Shown here in pieces: positions 32,299-41,722 of a stretch of 64,000 nucleotides of DNA (positions are counted from its first letter, which is position 1; each line of letters opens with the position of its first letter). Made by a program: the position numbers and the translations under genes. The notes under the pieces are model-generated. The model searched no databases, was not told the origin of the DNA, and saw only the letters and a program-made list of their open reading frames with translations. Source of the stretch: Flavobacterium buctense (GTDB lineage Bacteria; Bacteroidota; Bacteroidia; Flavobacteriales; Flavobacteriaceae); contig NZ_JACTAB010000004.1 in assembly GCF_014486695.1 (NCBI RefSeq), positions 124,001 through 188,000 on the forward strand, written 5' to 3'.

Positions 32299-32733
32299 TT
32301 ATGGGATAAGGGCTTGTAATTCGGCTACAAATTTATCTGCGGATTGGTTTTCGTACCCTTTTTTGGCGATGACTTTTCCTTTTTTATCTAAAACAACTAC
32401 CAGTGGAAAAAACCCTTCCTTGTTGTATTTTTCGGCCAAAGCCAAATTGGAGGTTCTCAACTCATCCGGTAAAGCGTTGTTTTTCTTTTTTGGGAAATCG
32501 GCGCGCAAAAGGACTAATTTATCTTGGGCATAAGCTTTAAAAACTTCGGATTGCCATACGTTTTTATCCAACTTGATGCAAGTCGCACACCAATCAGAAC
32601 CCGAAAACACTAATAGTATGGACTTGCCTTCTTTTTCGGCAGTGGCTTTTGCTTCCTCGAAATTGGTGGTCCAGTTTTGCGCTAAACTTGTGGCAGAGAT
32701 TAGTAAAAATGCGGCTAAAAATATCTTTTTCAT
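32299..32733 (-). CDS. Periplasmic thioredoxin-family protein
   Basis: A 144-residue protein with a signal peptide (MKKIFLAAFLLISATSLAQ). The thioredoxin fold has the active site WCATC in SGSDWCATCIKLDKNVW near residues 47-51, resembling DsbD-gamma/thioredoxin_7 domains. A cis-Pro lies in GFFPLVVVLDKKGKVI. It likely reduces or oxidises disulfides in the periplasm; the Cys-rich DUF4266 tail is a plausible partner. It is the first gene of the four-gene operon. Confidence 0.88.
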   Translation of the reverse strand: MKKIFLAAFLLISATSLAQNWTTNFEEAKATAEKEGKSILLVFSGSDWCATCIKLDKNVWQSEVFKAYAQDKLVLLRADFPKKKNNALPDELRTSNLALAEKYNKEGFFPLVVVLDKKGKVIAKKGYENQSADKFVAELQALIP

Positions 32734-32791
32734 GTTGACTTTTTATGTAAAGCAAGTTAAGGTTCATTTACCCTACTTGAAATAGAAATAA

Positions 32792-32815
32792 ATTATTATT
32801 ATTATTATTATTATT
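32792..32815. repeat. (ATT)8 microsatellite
   Basis: Eight uninterrupted ATT units, 59 bases upstream of the thioredoxin-operon start codon and touching the left inverted repeat of the adjacent element. Confidence 0.95.
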
Positions 32816-33020
32816 CGTTGGGTGTAATACAATTGGTATGATTATTCAACCACATAGAAACATAAATTTTATAATTTTTGAAAGTCGTTTCACTTTATTA
32901 TAGAAAATCATAGCTATATGAACCCAAAAGTTGGGCTATTCAACTCTTTTTTCTATGTTTCTATGAGGTTAAATTTTGTGTAAACTAGATTTAATTGATT
33001 TTGATTAATTACACCCAACG
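32816..33020. repeat. MITE-like palindromic element
   Basis: The 13-base ends CGTTGGGTGTAAT (32816-32828) and ATTACACCCAACG (33008-33020) are perfect inverted repeats. Inside, CATAGAAACATA (32853 onward) is the inverse of TATGTTTCTATG (32954 onward). The 205-base element has no coding capacity. It looks like a miniature inverted-repeat element or a long hairpin. Confidence 0.6.
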
Positions 33021-33152
33021 GGTAATAATTATTTTTATTCGGATTGTATTTTATAAAAAAGCGCACTTAAAATTTGCGTTCAACTTTCAATACCCTTTCA
33101 ATTTTTCATAAATTGTAATACCTTTACCTTTCTTAAAACATCCACATTAATC

Positions 33153-34469
33153 ATGGCTAAAAAACTTCTCTTCGCTTTTATTTTTGCATCTTGTGTTTCT
33201 ACTTCTTTGGCACAAAATGATTATGCTAAATTAGACAGTTTGTTTACATTGTTGGAAAGCAACAACAAGTTTATGGGCAGTGTTGCCATCAGTCAAGGCG
33301 GAAAAGTCCTTTACAGTAAATCCGTGGGAGTTACTAATCTGTATAACAAACAAAGAGCTACCAATGCTACTAAATACCGTATAGGTTCTATTTCTAAAAT
33401 GTTTACGGCGGCTATGATTTTCAAGGCGGTTGAGGATAAAAAGTTGTCTTTAGATCAAACTATAGATACTTATTTTCCTAGTATTCCTAATTCAAAAAAG
33501 ATCACCATCAGTAATTTACTAAACCATCGCAGTGGTATTTACAATATAACCAACAGCGGCGATTATTGGAATTATTATACCCAACCCAAAACAGAAGCCG
33601 AAATGGTAGCCATAATTGCTAAATTTAAAAGTGATTTTGAACCCAACAGCAAATCCGATTACAGCAATTCCAATTACATCTTGTTGAGTTATATTTTAGA
33701 GAAGGTTTATAAAAAACCCTATGGGCAAATTTTAACCGAAAAGATTACTACACCATTAGGATTGAAAAATACTTATATGGGTAACCGAATTACCTTAGGG
33801 AAAAATGAATGCTATTCCTTTACTTATACTGAAGAATGGGTGGCCGAAAAAGAAACCGATGCCTCTATCCCGCTTGGTGCCGGTGCAGTAGTTTCAAATC
33901 CAACCGATTTAACACTATTCATCGAAAGTTTATTTGCCGGAAAAATTATTTCGAAAACAAGTTTAGCGCAAATGACCGAGATTAAAGAGGGTTATGGCAT
34001 GGGTGTTTTTCAAGTGCCTTTTGACAACCGAAAAGGATTTGGTCACACCGGAGGTATTGACGGATTCAGTTCTGCCTTGTGTTATTTTCCGGATAGCAAT
34101 GTTTCCGTAGCTTTAACATCAAACGGCAATAATTATGACAACAACCAAATCATGATTGCCTTGTTGAGCACTTATTACGCCTTGCCATTTGAAATGCCAT
34201 CTTTCAAAACGATTGCCTTAACTGAAGAAGCATTAGACAAATACCTGGGTAATTTTGCCAGTGAAGAATTGGCGATGACCATCAAAGTAACCCGAAAAGC
34301 GGATAAACTCTTTGCCCAAGCCACAGGCCAAGGTGAATTTCCTTTAGAGGCAACCAAAACGGACACTTTTGAATTTTTAGCCGCCGGAATCAAAATAAAA
34401 TTTGATTTACCCAACAACCAAATGACTTTAGTACAAGCCGGCAAGAGTTATATTTTTAGAAAAGTTTAA
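33153..34469 (+). CDS. Serine hydrolase of the beta-lactamase (class C/AmpC-like) family
   Basis: A 438-residue secreted protein with a signal peptide (cleaved near Ser-Leu-Ala-Gln). The fold motifs are present: SISK in YRIGSISKMFTAAM (Ser-x-x-Lys nucleophile), YSNSNYILLSYIL (Tyr-x-Asn) and HTGGIDGFSS in place of Lys-Thr-Gly. His-Thr-Gly at the third motif is common in esterases and D-aminopeptidases of the family rather than true beta-lactamases. A C-terminal domain of about 90 residues follows (LDKYLGNFASEELAMTI). Probably a periplasmic esterase or peptidase; no sign of antibiotic resistance is claimed. Confidence 0.87.
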   Translation: MAKKLLFAFIFASCVSTSLAQNDYAKLDSLFTLLESNNKFMGSVAISQGGKVLYSKSVGVTNLYNKQRATNATKYRIGSISKMFTAAMIFKAVEDKKLSLDQTIDTYFPSIPNSKKITISNLLNHRSGIYNITNSGDYWNYYTQPKTEAEMVAIIAKFKSDFEPNSKSDYSNSNYILLSYILEKVYKKPYGQILTEKITTPLGLKNTYMGNRITLGKNECYSFTYTEEWVAEKETDASIPLGAGAVVSNPTDLTLFIESLFAGKIISKTSLAQMTEIKEGYGMGVFQVPFDNRKGFGHTGGIDGFSSALCYFPDSNVSVALTSNGNNYDNNQIMIALLSTYYALPFEMPSFKTIALTEEALDKYLGNFASEELAMTIKVTRKADKLFAQATGQGEFPLEATKTDTFEFLAAGIKIKFDLPNNQMTLVQAGKSYIFRKV

Positions 34470-34515
34470 ATAGATTAGTAACGGTCTGAACCTAAATTAT
34501 AATTACTTTTAATCT

Positions 34516-35247
34516 ATGTTTAGACACCAAGGCAAAGCCAGAACTTTTCTGCACAATCTGCGTTTAGCGGCACTATTGTCATTAGTGGCCGGGATTGTTA
34601 ACATTACCGGTGTTTTGGGCCTAAAAACACTGACCACCAATGTCACGGGACATTTCGCCTACTTTGCCGAAGAGATGATGCGAAAAGATTATGCTATCGC
34701 CATTACTTTTTTGGTTTTTACATTATGCTTTTTGTTGGGTTCGTTTACTGCCAATACCATAGTAGAAATAGTTTTACAGAAACGACCGAGATTGGCACAC
34801 GTGATTCCTATTGCTATAGAAATTGTAATGCTCACAAGTATAGCGCTGTTTTTAGGCACTTCCACTATTTATGAAGTTTATGGAAAAGTGGAAGCGTTTT
34901 TATTACTGTTTGCGATGGGTATTCAAAATTCATTAGTGACTAAAGTATCGCAGTCGACTGTAAGGACAACACATTTAACCGGTTTGTTCACTGATTTGGG
35001 TATTGAACTTTCCCAATTGTTCTTTTATAAAAAACCGGAACAGCAAGCCAAGTTAAAATCGAACATTTATTTAAGATTGTCTATTATCACTTTCTTTTTT
35101 ATAGGTTGTGTTGTTGGCGGAATTGCTTATGGTTATCTCCAAATAAAAACCTTATTGATTGCGTCATTCGTATTAGTCATAGCGTTGTTTTATGATTATC
35201 TGCGCTTGAAGTTTTTTGAAATTACCCGAAAATCATTTGATTCATAA
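34516..35247 (+). CDS. DUF1275/YoaK-family membrane protein
   Basis: A 243-residue membrane protein with about six hydrophobic segments. The pattern near the start (LSLVAGIVNITGVLGLKTLT, then TNVTGHFAYFAEE) and the central MGIQNSLVTKVSQSTVRTTH followed by LTGLFTDLGIEL are hallmarks of the YoaK/DUF1275 family. Its role is not established. The next gene starts 4 bp after its stop, so the two are co-transcribed. Confidence 0.88.
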   Translation: MFRHQGKARTFLHNLRLAALLSLVAGIVNITGVLGLKTLTTNVTGHFAYFAEEMMRKDYAIAITFLVFTLCFLLGSFTANTIVEIVLQKRPRLAHVIPIAIEIVMLTSIALFLGTSTIYEVYGKVEAFLLLFAMGIQNSLVTKVSQSTVRTTHLTGLFTDLGIELSQLFFYKKPEQQAKLKSNIYLRLSIITFFFIGCVVGGIAYGYLQIKTLLIASFVLVIALFYDYLRLKFFEITRKSFDS

Positions 35248-35250
35248 TTT

Positions 35251-35628
35251 ATGCTTAAGTTCAACAAAAACTATTTTCTACTAACCCTTTTGCTTTTTTT
35301 GATTGAAGTGTGCATTGCGCTATTTGTTCACGATCACTTTGTCCGACCTTATTTGGGCGATGTTTTGGTGGTGATTTTGATTTACTGCTTTGTAAAATCG
35401 TTTCTGACTATTTCCGTAATTAAAGCGGCAACAGCTGTTTTGTTGTTTGCTTTTGGGGTTGAAACGTTACAATACTTTGCCATCATAGAAATACTCGGAC
35501 TTCAAGACAACAGCTTAGCGCGAACCGTAATTGGAACTTCTTTTGCTTGGGAAGATATTCTGGCTTATATAGTAGGAATTATGATAGTAATTGTTTCTGA
35601 AAAATGGCTTAGAAAACCATTAAAGTAA
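35251..35628 (+). CDS. DUF2809-family small membrane protein
   Basis: A 125-residue membrane protein with four hydrophobic segments. The motif RPYLGDVLVVILIYCFVKSF near residue 32 and the end WEDILAYIVGIMIV with Asp in the membrane match DUF2809. Function unknown. It lies directly behind the DUF1275 gene and its last 9 bases overlap the end of the convergent VWA-like gene. Confidence 0.85.
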   Translation: MLKFNKNYFLLTLLLFLIEVCIALFVHDHFVRPYLGDVLVVILIYCFVKSFLTISVIKAATAVLLFAFGVETLQYFAIIEILGLQDNSLARTVIGTSFAWEDILAYIVGIMIVIVSEKWLRKPLK

Positions 35629-37647
35629 GCCATTATATTTTCTGATAAACCATTCGGCAGCCAACGAAAGTGCTAATAAAACCAACAGCCAAACCCAATC
35701 CACCAAAGGCGATTTCTTAACGATGGTTTTCTGAATGGCTTTGTAGCTTTCGTCTTCTGACAATTGTTGGATTAAAGCGTCAATTTGGTTTGGTAAATAA
35801 GCCTTTCCTTGCGTTTGTGTAGCCAATTGGTTCAACTTATTCCAATCCGGATTAACAAATTGCTTTTCGATATCAAAATCTAAGACTTCAAATCCGCTGC
35901 TGTAAGAGGAATTGGAATTCAATTCTTTCACGGTAAACTTGTAGTTCCCGGCCGCTAATCCGTCTAAATTCACTTGGAAAGCATTCGTGGTTCTTAGCAA
36001 ATCGTAGTTTTTAACTTGCTTGGTTTTGGTATTGGTTACCGAAATGGTTAATCGAGCTTTTTCGTCTAATTCGTAGTTTTTATTGAAATATTGTGCGGTA
36101 ATTTCAATGCCTTCGCCTGAATTGTAAAAACGCTCGTGGTTCACTACCAAAGACTTTCTGGCATTATTGGAAGCCAAATATTGAATGGTATTATCCAAGA
36201 AAATATCGAAGTCTACAAAGTCTTTTTTGGTCAAATAATTATCGGCACGCCATTTCCAAATGTTCTCTCCGAATAAATAAGCCGAACGTTTGCCTTGCTC
36301 TTCATTGAAAGTCAACAAAGGTTGATTGGTGGCAATGTTTCTGATAGTTGACGATAATAACGTATTGGTATTGCCTTTTGCGGTTATCGTTCCAAATGGA
36401 TTTTCTAAAGGCGGAAATTGTTCGAAGCCAATGTTATTCAGCGCAAACAAATTAAACTGAGAATCATACGAAGCCAAATAATCTTCTTTTTGCGAACTCA
36501 TTTTAAAGACAAACTGACTTTGATTTTGGTTTAAAAAGTTGAAATCAGTGTCATTTCCGGTGATAATCCAGGAGTTGATTTTGGCATTAGCATTCTTCTC
36601 AAAAACCGATTTAAAAGCCGCAGTTGGCTGGTACAGAATTAAAATATTGTAATTTTCTAAGCTACTGACTTGATTAGGTTTAAGAATGGTTACTTTTCGT
36701 TGTGCATTAGTTTCGATGGCGCGTTTTATCGCACCCAAATCGGGATGCGCCATGTCTGAAATCAAAGCTACTTCTGTCTTTTGATCAATGACTTCTACTG
36801 CAAAATTCTTTGTGTTGTTATACGTATTTTTCTCTTGCTCTTTAGACGAAACGGTGGCTTTCAAAATTTGCAATCCAACGTTGTTCGCCGGCAATAAAAC
36901 ATTCAACGTAGCTGATTTCTTTGAGGGAGAAAAGGCTACCGTTTGCTCATTTAAAACCGAATTGTCTTGGGTAATTTTAAAAGAAGCATTAATACTTTTG
37001 GTTCCCGAATAATTCAAGAACACTTCCACCGGATATTTGTTCTTGTGGAAAGCGTATTTGTTGACGTTTAGCTGAGTAACTCTCAAATCCAAATAAGTCG
37101 TCGTATCGCCTAAAACCAAAGGATAAACTTTATTCTGTGGATTAAACCCAAAAACATAATCTTCACCCGAAGTCTGGTTTCCGTCTGAGATTAGAATAGT
37201 TGGAAACGTTTGGTTTTTATAAATGTTCTTCAAGCTTTTCGCCACGACATCTATATTGGATTGTGTCCCTTTAAAATCAATGGTGTCCGAAGGCAAAAAG
37301 TCTGCATCAAACTGATACGTCTGCACTTCAAACTTATCATTTAAAGCCGAATTGTCTTTAAGTTTCTCAAACAATTCCATCGCTTGTTTGTCCGATTTCA
37401 AATCAGCCATAGAAGCTGAATTGTCAATCACAATAGGCAAAGGCGTTTTAACCGTTTCAACCGTTTTGCGCGTAATGATTGGATTAATCAACAAAAGCAA
37501 TAAGCCAAAGACTGAAAAGAAACGCAAAAAAGCCAAAAGCAAAGTCACTTTCGACCTGCTTTTGACTTTGTATAAATATTGGTAAAATGACACAGCGAAC
37601 GCTATTCCTAAAGAAAGCAATATTAGTAAAACAGTGTTTGTGGTCAT
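35620..37647 (-). CDS. VWA-like membrane protein
   Basis: A 675-residue protein. Two N-terminal membrane helices (residues 5-25 and 36-58) are followed by a von Willebrand A-like domain with the metal site VIDNSASMADL (Asp-x-Ser-x-Ser) near 95 and LISDGNQTSGED near 150. Beta-sandwich modules fill about 190-610, and a last helix near 650-668 (WVWLLVLLALSLAAEW) anchors the C-terminus. This layout occurs in Bat-like and other Bacteroidota envelope proteins. No MoxR ATPase gene is adjacent, so a Bat operon role is not supported. Function unknown. Confidence 0.8.
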   Translation of the reverse strand: MTTNTVLLILLSLGIAFAVSFYQYLYKVKSRSKVTLLLAFLRFFSVFGLLLLLINPIITRKTVETVKTPLPIVIDNSASMADLKSDKQAMELFEKLKDNSALNDKFEVQTYQFDADFLPSDTIDFKGTQSNIDVVAKSLKNIYKNQTFPTILISDGNQTSGEDYVFGFNPQNKVYPLVLGDTTTYLDLRVTQLNVNKYAFHKNKYPVEVFLNYSGTKSINASFKITQDNSVLNEQTVAFSPSKKSATLNVLLPANNVGLQILKATVSSKEQEKNTYNNTKNFAVEVIDQKTEVALISDMAHPDLGAIKRAIETNAQRKVTILKPNQVSSLENYNILILYQPTAAFKSVFEKNANAKINSWIITGNDTDFNFLNQNQSQFVFKMSSQKEDYLASYDSQFNLFALNNIGFEQFPPLENPFGTITAKGNTNTLLSSTIRNIATNQPLLTFNEEQGKRSAYLFGENIWKWRADNYLTKKDFVDFDIFLDNTIQYLASNNARKSLVVNHERFYNSGEGIEITAQYFNKNYELDEKARLTISVTNTKTKQVKNYDLLRTTNAFQVNLDGLAAGNYKFTVKELNSNSSYSSGFEVLDFDIEKQFVNPDWNKLNQLATQTQGKAYLPNQIDALIQQLSEDESYKAIQKTIVKKSPLVDWVWLLVLLALSLAAEWFIRKYNGLL

Positions 37648-37739
37648 TTATAGTTTATTTTAAATGTTGAATTTTAAATTTTAAATGGTTTATCCAAATA
37701 AGATTAATTCAAAATTTATAATTTAAAATTTATAATATT

Positions 37740-38486
37740 TTAAGTCAGCATTCCTCCGCAAACATTCAATACTTGTCCGCTAACGTATGCACTCATATCA
37801 GAAGCGAAGAATAGACAAGCATTCGCAACATCTTCCGGAGTTCCGCCACGTTTTAACGGAATAGAATCTCTCCAACCTTGCACTACATCGTCGTTTAGTT
37901 TAGCAGTCATTTCAGTTTCAATAAAGCCCGGCGCAATCGCGTTGCAACGGATATTTCTGGAACCTAATTCTAAAGCTACCGATTTGGTAAATCCAATCAT
38001 CCCCGCTTTTGACGCGGCATAGTTGGCCTGACCTGCATTTCCTTTAACCCCAACAACAGAACTCATGTTTACGATAGAACCTTTGCGGTTTTTCAACATG
38101 ATTTTCTGAACGGCTTTAGTCATATTGAATACTGATTTCAAGTTGATTTCAATTACTTTATCAAAATCCTCTTCGCTCATGCGCATTAAAAGGTTGTCTT
38201 TGGTGATTCCGGCGTTGTTGATTAAGACGTCAACGTTTCCAAAATCGGCCATAACATCATCGACTAATTTTTGCGCCTCGTTAAAGTCAGCGGCGTTTGA
38301 TTTGTATCCTTTGGCTTTGATGCCTAAAGCGGTTAATTCGTTTTCCAATGCCAAAGCACTTTCGGCAGAAGAACTATAAGTAAAAGCCACATTGGCTCCG
38401 TGTTGGGCAAAAACTTTAGCGATGCCGCTTCCGATTCCTCTACTCGCGCCGGTGATAATGGCTACTTTTCCTTCTAATAATTTCAT
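37740..38486 (-). CDS. fabG: 3-oxoacyl-[ACP] reductase
   Basis: A 248-residue short-chain dehydrogenase. The NADPH loop is TGASRGIGSGIA, the NNAG motif lies in VLINNAGITKDNLLM, the catalytic Ser/Tyr/Lys in NMSSVVGVKGNAGQANYAAS followed by KAG, and the C-terminus ends in SGQVLNVCGGMLT. This matches FabG closely, which reduces 3-oxoacyl-ACP in each fatty-acid elongation round. Asn-Asn-Leu-Leu-like residues after NNAG (KDNLLMRM) are the FabG signature that separates it from other members. It is a stand-alone gene. Confidence 0.93.
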   Translation of the reverse strand: MKLLEGKVAIITGASRGIGSGIAKVFAQHGANVAFTYSSSAESALALENELTALGIKAKGYKSNAADFNEAQKLVDDVMADFGNVDVLINNAGITKDNLLMRMSEEDFDKVIEINLKSVFNMTKAVQKIMLKNRKGSIVNMSSVVGVKGNAGQANYAASKAGMIGFTKSVALELGSRNIRCNAIAPGFIETEMTAKLNDDVVQGWRDSIPLKRGGTPEDVANACLFFASDMSAYVSGQVLNVCGGMLT

Positions 38487-38616
38487 ATTATAAAAATTAG
38501 TTTTGTTTGTTTTAATGAAAGGTCAAATATAGGAATATTTTACACGTTGAAAAAGTTAACTTTACTTTTAAACCTTTTCCTTTTTATTGTGTCTTAGAAG
38601 TCAAACCAACCAAAAT

Positions 38617-39303
38617 ATGAATAAGACAACTTTAATTGTTACAGGGATACTGCTGTCTTTTCTGTCTTTTGGGCAAACCAAAGATTCTTTGAGTATCAAT
38701 TTCAAAGCGAGTTTTGACCAATTTCCTTTGGAACTCAATAAGCAGTACATCACTTCTATTAAAGATACTGTTTCGATTACCACTTTCAAATGTTATATTT
38801 CCGATATTGAAGTTCAATATGCCGATAAAACCGTTTTTAAAGAAAAAAACAGCCATCACCTACTCGATGTAGAAAATCCGAACTCGTTGCAAATCCCCAT
38901 TACCGAAGCCAATGACAAATTGATTTCAAAAGTCGTTTTCAATATTGGAATTGATAGTATTACCAATACTTCCGGAGCATTAGCCGGAGATTTAGACCCA
39001 ACGAAAGGCATGTATTGGGCTTGGCAAAGCGGTTATATTAATATGAAATTGGAAGGTACAAGTCAGAGTTGTAAAACCCGCAAGAATCAATTTCAGTTTC
39101 ATCTTGGTGGCTATTTGCAACCTTATTATGCCATGCGAAAAAAAGTGATTAATGTCAATGGTAATAGCAATATCAATATCGGAATAGATATCTCTATTTT
39201 TTTAGCCGAAATCCATTTGGCCCAAACCCATTCAATCATGATTCCCGGAAAAAAGGCGATGGATTTAGCGGATATCAGTACTAAAATGTTTTATCTCGAA
39301 TGA
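38617..39303 (+). CDS. MbnP-like copper-binding protein
   Basis: ATG at 38617 gives 228 residues with a signal peptide (cleaved near Ser-Phe-Gly-Gln); the longer ORF start adds 10 non-signal residues. The MbnP family signature is clear: DLDPTKGMYWAWQSGYINMK near residue 135 and later HLGGYLQPY and AEIHLAQTHSIMIPGKKAM. In the studied methanotroph protein a Trp is oxidised to kynurenine by its partner MbnH to form a copper site. The next gene, overlapping by 4 bases (ATGA), is a di-heme MauG-type enzyme, the expected MbnH-like partner. Confidence 0.85.
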   Translation: MNKTTLIVTGILLSFLSFGQTKDSLSINFKASFDQFPLELNKQYITSIKDTVSITTFKCYISDIEVQYADKTVFKEKNSHHLLDVENPNSLQIPITEANDKLISKVVFNIGIDSITNTSGALAGDLDPTKGMYWAWQSGYINMKLEGTSQSCKTRKNQFQFHLGGYLQPYYAMRKKVINVNGNSNINIGIDISIFLAEIHLAQTHSIMIPGKKAMDLADISTKMFYLE

Positions 39304-40319
39304 AAAAAGTCTTTATCATATTTGGCTTTGGTATATTACTTTTCGGAATTGTGGCATTTTCCAAAAGCTATTTCACGCCTATTTATTTTGAAGTGCCTAA
39401 AGGTTGGCCACAACCTAAATATGATTTCAAGAAAAACCCTTTAACAGAAGAAGGTTTTCAATTGGGCCGACATTTATTTTACGATCCTATTATTTCGCGA
39501 GACAGCACGATTTCCTGTTCGAGTTGTCATTTACAGCAAACCGGTTTTACCCATGTTGACCACGATTTAAGCCATGGTATTGAAGGCAAAATCGGCACCA
39601 GAAATTCTTTAGCCTTAATCAACTTGGCTTGGAACAATAATTTCCATTGGGATGGCGGCGTAAACAATCTTGAAGTGCAAGCAATTAATCCGATAGAAAG
39701 TCCGGCAGAAATGGATGAAAAACTCGAAAACGCCATAGCTAAATTACAACAAAGTGATAAGTACAGAGCATTATTCGCTAAAGCTTTTGGTGATGATAAA
39801 ATAACTTCTCAACGATTATTAAAAGCTTTGGCACAATTCACCGTATCGCTTAAATCTGCCAATTCGAAGTACGATAAAGTCATGCGTAAAGAAGAAAACT
39901 TTAGCACTAACGAAAAACGTGGCTATGACTTATTCAAAGTTAATTGTGCTTCTTGTCATGCTGAACCGTTATTTAGCAATGATCAATTTAAGAACAACGG
40001 ATTGGCTATTGATGCCACTTTAAATGATTTAGGGCGAATAAAAATCACTAGTCGAAAAGAAGACCAACAGCGATTTAAAGTACCGACTTTGAGAAATATT
40101 CAATTTACATTTCCTTATATGCACGATGGTCGATTTAAAACTTTAACTGATGTCGTAAAGCATTACAATTCATTAGGCAAAAATTCCAATCTGCCCAAAG
40201 AATTAGTACAACCGATGAATCTTTCTGATAACGACAGAGTTGATTTGGTTGCTTTTTTGCAAACACTAACCGATAAAGAATTCTTGTACAACAAACGATT
40301 CAGCTTTCCGAAGGAATAA
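39300..40319 (+). CDS. MbnH-like di-heme cytochrome c peroxidase/MauG-family enzyme
   Basis: A 339-residue protein with an N-terminal signal/anchor (residues 5-22). Two c-type heme sites are visible: CSSCH in TISCSSCHLQQTGFTHVD near 80 and CASCH in VNCASCHAEPLFSNDQF near 220. The tail has PTLRNIQFTFPYMHDGRF, the usual end of the peroxidase family with an axial Met. Translational overlap with the MbnP-like gene strongly suggests that MbnP is its substrate. Peroxidase activity is the alternative. Confidence 0.85.
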   Translation: MKKVFIIFGFGILLFGIVAFSKSYFTPIYFEVPKGWPQPKYDFKKNPLTEEGFQLGRHLFYDPIISRDSTISCSSCHLQQTGFTHVDHDLSHGIEGKIGTRNSLALINLAWNNNFHWDGGVNNLEVQAINPIESPAEMDEKLENAIAKLQQSDKYRALFAKAFGDDKITSQRLLKALAQFTVSLKSANSKYDKVMRKEENFSTNEKRGYDLFKVNCASCHAEPLFSNDQFKNNGLAIDATLNDLGRIKITSRKEDQQRFKVPTLRNIQFTFPYMHDGRFKTLTDVVKHYNSLGKNSNLPKELVQPMNLSDNDRVDLVAFLQTLTDKEFLYNKRFSFPKE

Positions 40320-40356
40320 ATTGATAAGCATAATTAATTAACCAATTCAAACCAAT

Positions 40357-41706
40357 ATGAAAACCAAATTAACGCTAACCCTATTATTAACCTTTAGTGC
40401 TTACCTTCAAGCCCAAACCAATCCTGCTATTACTTCTTGGTTGCGCAATACTACCGGAATTACCGGTCGCCATTATGTTTCCGGAAATCCTACTCCGATA
40501 ACGGATGCTGTTTTAGCCAATGTACAAACCGTCCAATATTCTATCAATTGGGTTTATGTCACTACCAATGGGATTCCGGCTTATATTACCGGGCCGTTTT
40601 TAGATGGAAATCCATCCTTGGCTACCAGCCGAAATGGTGCTATTTTCAGATTTCCATTGAATCCAACGCAAAACACAGGAACACCTACCAACACGACCGG
40701 TGGTAATATTGGTTTGTTTAAAAATGGTGTCGCTTTGTTTGATTACAGAGATGGTGTTTCATGGAGAAATGCTTCGAGTCAAATTTGTGGCGGACCGATT
40801 CAAGGTTGCACAGGCGATGGTGTTTGGAACCGTGATGCTGTTTATGCCGAACGCGCAGGTTTTGATTGTGCCAAAGCACATCCGGCTATGGGCAATTACC
40901 ATCACCATCAAAATCCGTCTGCATTTAACTTAGATTTGGCGGTGCTTTCTACTATTTGTGACACTTATCCTTCTGATGGTTTGTATGTTATCAATCCGGC
41001 AGAACATTCGCCTTTAATTGGTTTTGCTTATGATGGTTTCCCTATCTATGGCGCTTACGGTTATGCCAATGCTGATGGAACGGGTGGCATTGTCCGAATC
41101 AAATCGGGTTACCAATTGAGAAACATTACTACCAGAACACATTATGTTAACGGAACCAATGTAACTGATGGACCTTCGGTGAGTACGACTTATCCTTTGG
41201 GTTATTTTAGAGAAGATTATGAATTTATTGCCAACACTGCGGCTGATTATTTAGATGTACACAACGGTCGTTTTTGCGTAACTCCTGAATATCCTTTGGG
41301 AATATACTGTTATTTTGCTACGGTTGATGCCAATCACAATTCGGCTTATCCTTATGCGGTTGGACCAACCTTTTATGGCAACAGAACCGCTTCATTAGTA
41401 GCTTCTATTACAGAATCGACTTCGCAATATACTTTGGACAATACCGATTTTAATTTGTCAAACCTCAATATCAAAATCTATCCAAATCCGGCACAAGAGT
41501 TTATTGCCATTCAAACGGATATGGTAGAAGATAACCTAAAAGTTGCTTTGATAGATGTCTTAGGAAAAACCATCCAAACCAATGAGATTTTGCAAGGAAG
41601 TACTCTTTGTATTATGGATTTGTCAACGGTTTACAACGGTACTTATTTTGTAAAAGTTGCTAATGGAAAGGATGATAAAACGTTCAAAATTATTGTCAAT
41701 AAATAA
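40357..41706 (+). CDS. YHYH-domain secreted protein with T9SS sorting signal
   Basis: A 449-residue protein with a signal peptide (cleaved near Leu-Gln-Ala-Gln). The YHYH-type domain covers about residues 60-340: GNYHHHQNPSAFNLD and IGFAYDGFPIYGAYGY are diagnostic. The last 80 residues form a type IX secretion C-terminal domain (NIKIYPNPAQEFIAIQ, GTYFVKVANGKDDKTF). It should be secreted or surface bound. The His-rich domain between two di-heme peroxidase genes and behind an MbnP-like gene suggests a role in copper or iron handling; direct evidence is lacking. Confidence 0.88.
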   Translation: MKTKLTLTLLLTFSAYLQAQTNPAITSWLRNTTGITGRHYVSGNPTPITDAVLANVQTVQYSINWVYVTTNGIPAYITGPFLDGNPSLATSRNGAIFRFPLNPTQNTGTPTNTTGGNIGLFKNGVALFDYRDGVSWRNASSQICGGPIQGCTGDGVWNRDAVYAERAGFDCAKAHPAMGNYHHHQNPSAFNLDLAVLSTICDTYPSDGLYVINPAEHSPLIGFAYDGFPIYGAYGYANADGTGGIVRIKSGYQLRNITTRTHYVNGTNVTDGPSVSTTYPLGYFREDYEFIANTAADYLDVHNGRFCVTPEYPLGIYCYFATVDANHNSAYPYAVGPTFYGNRTASLVASITESTSQYTLDNTDFNLSNLNIKIYPNPAQEFIAIQTDMVEDNLKVALIDVLGKTIQTNEILQGSTLCIMDLSTVYNGTYFVKVANGKDDKTFKIIVNK

Positions 41707-41722
41707 ACTTAACCCAATTAGT

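Larger units (their letters stand above)
32734..33152. other. Gene-free stretch with (ATT)8 and a MITE-like palindrome
   Basis: The gap between the divergent thioredoxin and serine hydrolase genes holds an (ATT)8 microsatellite (32792-32815) directly followed by a 205-base element with terminal inverted repeats (32816-33020). A TACCTTTA at 33119-33126 is a plausible -7 element for the gene at 33153. No ORF is convincing. Confidence 0.7.

Noticed and set aside
33153..34469. Antibiotic-inactivating beta-lactamase
   Set aside because: The third motif is His-Thr-Gly and the length and C-terminal domain fit the esterase/peptidase branch of the family.
35620..37647. Bat aerotolerance operon member
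   Set aside because: No MoxR ATPase, DUF58 or other Bat genes are adjacent; only a VWA-like domain is shared.
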